A stretch of DNA of 64,000 bases from Pseudomonas sp. LS44. Lineage in GTDB: Bacteria; Pseudomonadota; Gammaproteobacteria; Pseudomonadales; Pseudomonadaceae. The stretch is from assembly GCF_024730785.1 (NCBI RefSeq), contig NZ_CP102830.1, positions 1,612,001 through 1,676,000 on the forward strand. The letters are read 5' to 3'. The notes under the pieces were generated by a model. The model ran no database searches. It was not told where the DNA came from and was given only the letters and a program-made list of their open reading frames with translations. Made by a program: the position numbers and the translations under genes. Positions 61,094 through 64,000 of the stretch are shown here, one piece after another. Numbering within the stretch: position 1 is the stretch's first letter; each line of letters opens with the position of its first letter.

Positions 61094-64000
61094 TTAGGCC
61101 GTTTGCGGGGTGAGGCGCTCGAAAAGCGCCTCCAAAGTATTGAAACGTTCTTCCGGGCGTTCCATCGGCATCTGAATGCGGAACAAAGTCGCACCTTCGA
61201 ATTTGTAACGGTTTGGCTGGCTCTGGATCAGCTTGATCAGGGTCAGCGGATCGACGCCGGTATCGCTGGCGAACTCGATGCGTCCGCCCTGCGGACCTGC
61301 GTCGACTTTGACGATGCCGAGCTGTTCGGCCTGCAGTTTGAGCAGGGTCAGGCGCATCAGGTTCTTGGTCGGCTCCGGCAGCAGGCCGAAGCGATCGATC
61401 ATTTCTACCTGCAGTTCCTTGAGGCCCTCTTCATCGGCAGCCGAGGCAATACGCTTGTAGAGAATCAGGCGGGCATGCACATCCGGCAGGTAATCCTCGG
61501 GAATCAAGGCTGGCAGCCGCAAGTTGACCTCCGGACCACCGCCCAGCGGCTTGTCGAGGTTCGGCTGCTCGCCTTTGCGGATGGCTTTCACCGCGCGCTC
61601 GAGCATTTCCATGTAGAGGGTGAAACCGACCGCCTGGATCTGCCCGCTCTGGCCGTCGCCGAGCAGTTCGCCGGCGCCGCGGATTTCCAGGTCGTGGGTG
61701 GCAAGCACAAAGCCGGCGCCCAGGTCCTGGGCATTGGCAATGGCTTCGAGGCGCTTTTGCGCATCGTCGGTCATCTGCTTGCGCGGCGGGGTCAGCAGGT
61801 AGGCGTAAGCCTGGTGGTGGCTGCGCCCGACCCGACCACGCAACTGGTGCAGCTGGGCCAGGCCGAACTTGTCGGCACGGTCGATCAGGATGGTGTTGGC
61901 GCTCGGCACGTCGATACCGGTTTCGATGATGGTCGAGGCGATCAGCACATTGAAACGCTTGTGGTAGAAGTCGCTCATCACCTGCTCGAGTTCGCGTTCG
62001 CGCATCTGCCCGTGGCCGATGGCGATGCGCGCCTCGGGCACCAATTCGGCGAGATCGGCGGCGCATTTCTCGATGGATTTCACATCGTTGTGCAGGTAGT
62101 AGACCTGGCCGCCGCGCAGCAACTCGCGCAGCAATGCCTCCTTGATAGTCGGCTTGTTGGACTCCATCACGAAGGTGCGCACCGACAGCCGGCGCGCCGG
62201 CGGGGTGGCGATGATCGACAGGTCGCGCATGCCCGCCACCGCCATGTTCAGCGTGCGCGGGATCGGCGTAGCGGTGAGGGTGAGAATGTCCACCTCGCTG
62301 CGCAGCGCCTTGAGTTGCTCCTTCTGACGGACGCCGAAACGGTGCTCTTCGTCGATGATCACCAGGCCCAGATTGTCGAACTTGACGTCGTCCTGCAGCA
62401 GCTTGTGGGTGCCGATGACGATATCCACCTTGCCTTCGGCGAGCTGCTGGACTGCGCCGTCGATTTCCTTGGCGGACTTGAAGCGGCTCATCACCTCGAC
62501 CTTGACCGGCCAATCGGCGAAACGGTCGCGGAAGCTGTTGTAGTGCTGCTGGGCGAGCAGGGTAGTGGGCACCAGTACCGCCACCTGCTTGCCGCTGTGC
62601 ACGGCGAGGAACGCGGCGCGCATCGCCACTTCGGTCTTGCCAAAGCCGACGTCGCCGCAGATCAGTCGATCCATCGGTTTGGCCGCGAGCATATCCTCGC
62701 GCACCGCGTCGATGGCGGTCTGTTGGTCCGGGGTTTCCTCGAAGGGGAAGCCGGCACTGAAGCTGGCGTAGTCGAGGCCCGGGTCTAGGAAGGCATAGCC
62801 CTCGCGGGCGGCACGCCGGGCATAGATGTCGAGTAGCTCGGCGGCGACGTCGCGCACCTGTTCGGCGGCTTTGCGCTTGGCTTTCTGCCAGGTCTCCGAG
62901 CCCAGGCGGTGCAGCGGGGCGAGGGCGTCGTCGCTGCCGGTGTAGCGGGCGATCAGGTGCAGGCTGGCCACCGGCACGTACAGTTTGGCTTCCTCGGCGT
63001 ACATCAGGGCGAGGAATTCGGCGGATTGGCCTTCGATCTCCAGGGTGATCAGGCCCAGATACCGGCCGACACCATGGTCGATGTGCACCACCGGCGCGCC
63101 TTCACGCAGCTCGGCGAGGTTCTTGATAACGTTGTCGCCGCCATCCCGGGCTTTCTCGCGACGGCGGCGCTGCATGACGCGTTGGCCGAACAGCGGGCTC
63201 TCGGCGATCAGCGCCAGATCGTCGAGCAGCAGACCCTCGTCCAGTGGCGCAATACAGATCGCCAAGCGTGCGCGGCTGGCAGTGAATTCCGGCCAGCCGC
63301 TGACTTCCTGGGGCTTGAGTTTCAAACGGGCGAGCAATTCCAGCAGCACCTCGCGGCGCCCAGCGGATTCGGCGCTAAACAGCACGCGGCCGGGATATTC
63401 CTCGATAAAGCGGCGCAGCGCGGCCAGCGGTTCGCTGGCTTTGGACTGGATGGCCAAGTCCGGCAGCGGCCGGGCGTTGAAGCGGTCACGACCGACACCG
63501 GTGTCGATATCGTCCTGGCTGACGACGATGCGCGGCCAACTCTTCAGGCGCGCGAAGCAGTCATCGACCGGCAGGAACAGCTCGGCCGGCGGCACCAGCG
63601 GGCGTTCCGGATCGACGCGCCGCTCTTCGTAGCGGTTGCGCACGTCATTCCAGAACTGTTCGGCGGCTTGCTCGATTCCCGGCAGGGAGAACACCTGGGT
63701 GTCCTGCGGCAGGTAGTCGAACAGCGTCGCGGTTTCTTCGAAGAACAGCGGCAGGTAGTACTCGATGCCGGCCGGGGTAATGCCAGTGCTCAAGTCCTGA
63801 TAGATCGGGCAACGGCGGAAATCCACGTCGAAACGCTCGCGGAAGCGGCCACGGAAGTCGGTGACGGATTTCTTGTCTAGCGGGAACTCGCGCGCCGGCA
63901 GTAGGCGGATCGATTCGACTTTGTCGATCGAGCGCTGGGTTTCCGGGTCGAAGGTACGCAGCGTTTCGATCTCATCGTCGAACAGGTCGATGCGAAACGG
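61094..64000 (-). CDS. mfd: Transcription-repair coupling factor Mfd (N-terminus beyond the window)
   Basis: The reading frame is open from the right edge, so the true start lies beyond 64000; 968 residues are present. They include the UvrB-like region, the RNA-polymerase interaction domain (EEAKLYVPVASLHLIARYTG), and the RecG-like motor with Walker A LICGDVGFGKTEVAMRA and LVIIDEEHRFGV, followed by the C-terminal TRCF domain. Mfd removes stalled RNA polymerase and recruits UvrA. A methionine at 63826 is not the start, since PFRIDLFDDEIETLRTFD-type Mfd sequence continues upstream. Confidence 0.96.
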   Translation of the reverse strand, partial: PFRIDLFDDEIETLRTFDPETQRSIDKVESIRLLPAREFPLDKKSVTDFRGRFRERFDVDFRRCPIYQDLSTGITPAGIEYYLPLFFEETATLFDYLPQDTQVFSLPGIEQAAEQFWNDVRNRYEERRVDPERPLVPPAELFLPVDDCFARLKSWPRIVVSQDDIDTGVGRDRFNARPLPDLAIQSKASEPLAALRRFIEEYPGRVLFSAESAGRREVLLELLARLKLKPQEVSGWPEFTASRARLAICIAPLDEGLLLDDLALIAESPLFGQRVMQRRRREKARDGGDNVIKNLAELREGAPVVHIDHGVGRYLGLITLEIEGQSAEFLALMYAEEAKLYVPVASLHLIARYTGSDDALAPLHRLGSETWQKAKRKAAEQVRDVAAELLDIYARRAAREGYAFLDPGLDYASFSAGFPFEETPDQQTAIDAVREDMLAAKPMDRLICGDVGFGKTEVAMRAAFLAVHSGKQVAVLVPTTLLAQQHYNSFRDRFADWPVKVEVMSRFKSAKEIDGAVQQLAEGKVDIVIGTHKLLQDDVKFDNLGLVIIDEEHRFGVRQKEQLKALRSEVDILTLTATPIPRTLNMAVAGMRDLSIIATPPARRLSVRTFVMESNKPTIKEALLRELLRGGQVYYLHNDVKSIEKCAADLAELVPEARIAIGHGQMRERELEQVMSDFYHKRFNVLIASTIIETGIDVPSANTILIDRADKFGLAQLHQLRGRVGRSHHQAYAYLLTPPRKQMTDDAQKRLEAIANAQDLGAGFVLATHDLEIRGAGELLGDGQSGQIQAVGFTLYMEMLERAVKAIRKGEQPNLDKPLGGGPEVNLRLPALIPEDYLPDVHARLILYKRIASAADEEGLKELQVEMIDRFGLLPEPTKNLMRLTLLKLQAEQLGIVKVDAGPQGGRIEFASDTGVDPLTLIKLIQSQPNRYKFEGATLFRIQMPMERPEERFNTLEALFERLTPQTA

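Overview
The window looks like a chromosomal segment of a Pseudomonas. The right part (about 36-64 kb) carries the gene order known from P. aeruginosa and relatives: slt, uup, a universal stress protein gene, fadBA, topA, a lexA-sulA pair, psrA, nagZ, mtnP, a CsiV gene and mfd. The dispersed GTTCCCACGCTCTGCGTGGG and GTAGGAGCG repeats are also typical of that genus. The species cannot be fixed from the sequence alone.

Positions 1-35.6 kb are a GC-rich accessory cluster for degrading an aromatic compound. It encodes a Rieske ring-hydroxylating dioxygenase (alpha, beta, [3Fe-4S] ferredoxin; the ferredoxin reductase lies 17 kb away), a BphB-like dihydrodiol dehydrogenase, two extradiol-type dioxygenases, a small VOC protein, a DmpD/XylF-like C-C hydrolase and the lower meta-cleavage enzymes hydratase, acetaldehyde dehydrogenase and aldolase (DmpE, DmpF and DmpG types). 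Together these would take an arene to a cis-diol, a catechol, a ring-opened product, 2-hydroxypenta-2,4-dienoate, and then pyruvate plus acetyl-CoA. Less orthodox parts are two paralogous FAD monooxygenases, an alpha/beta hydrolase fused to a lipocalin-like domain, an alpha/beta hydrolase lacking its nucleophilic serine, a DapA-like lyase followed by an aldehyde dehydrogenase and preceded by an ornithine-cyclodeaminase homologue, a GST, two MFS transporters, a chemoreceptor and one LysR regulator. The substrate is not evident.

A four-gene envelope module lies inside this cluster at 3.7-10.7 kb: a DUF1302 outer-membrane protein, a DUF1329 periplasmic protein, a Ycf48-like beta-propeller and an MMPL/RND permease. 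It is a good candidate for an incompletely described transport system that serves the pathway. Many genes of the cluster have AANAANAA tracts just upstream of the start codon, the motif recognised by Hfq/Crc, which suggests carbon catabolite repression.

The accessory region is studded with non-coding repeats of at least four families, some inside operons. Two members of one MITE-like family touch or form gene ends, and one supplies the C-terminus of an MFS transporter.

From 36 kb the window holds housekeeping genes: a yegS-like lipid kinase broken by a one-base frameshift, cheV, a MOSC protein, slt, uup, several conserved proteins of unknown function, fadB-fadA, topA, lexA-sulA with two SOS boxes, psrA with a PsrA-type operator, an L,D-transpeptidase, nagZ, mtnP, a SWIM/SNF2 helicase, a CsiV-family protein, and mfd, which runs off the right edge.
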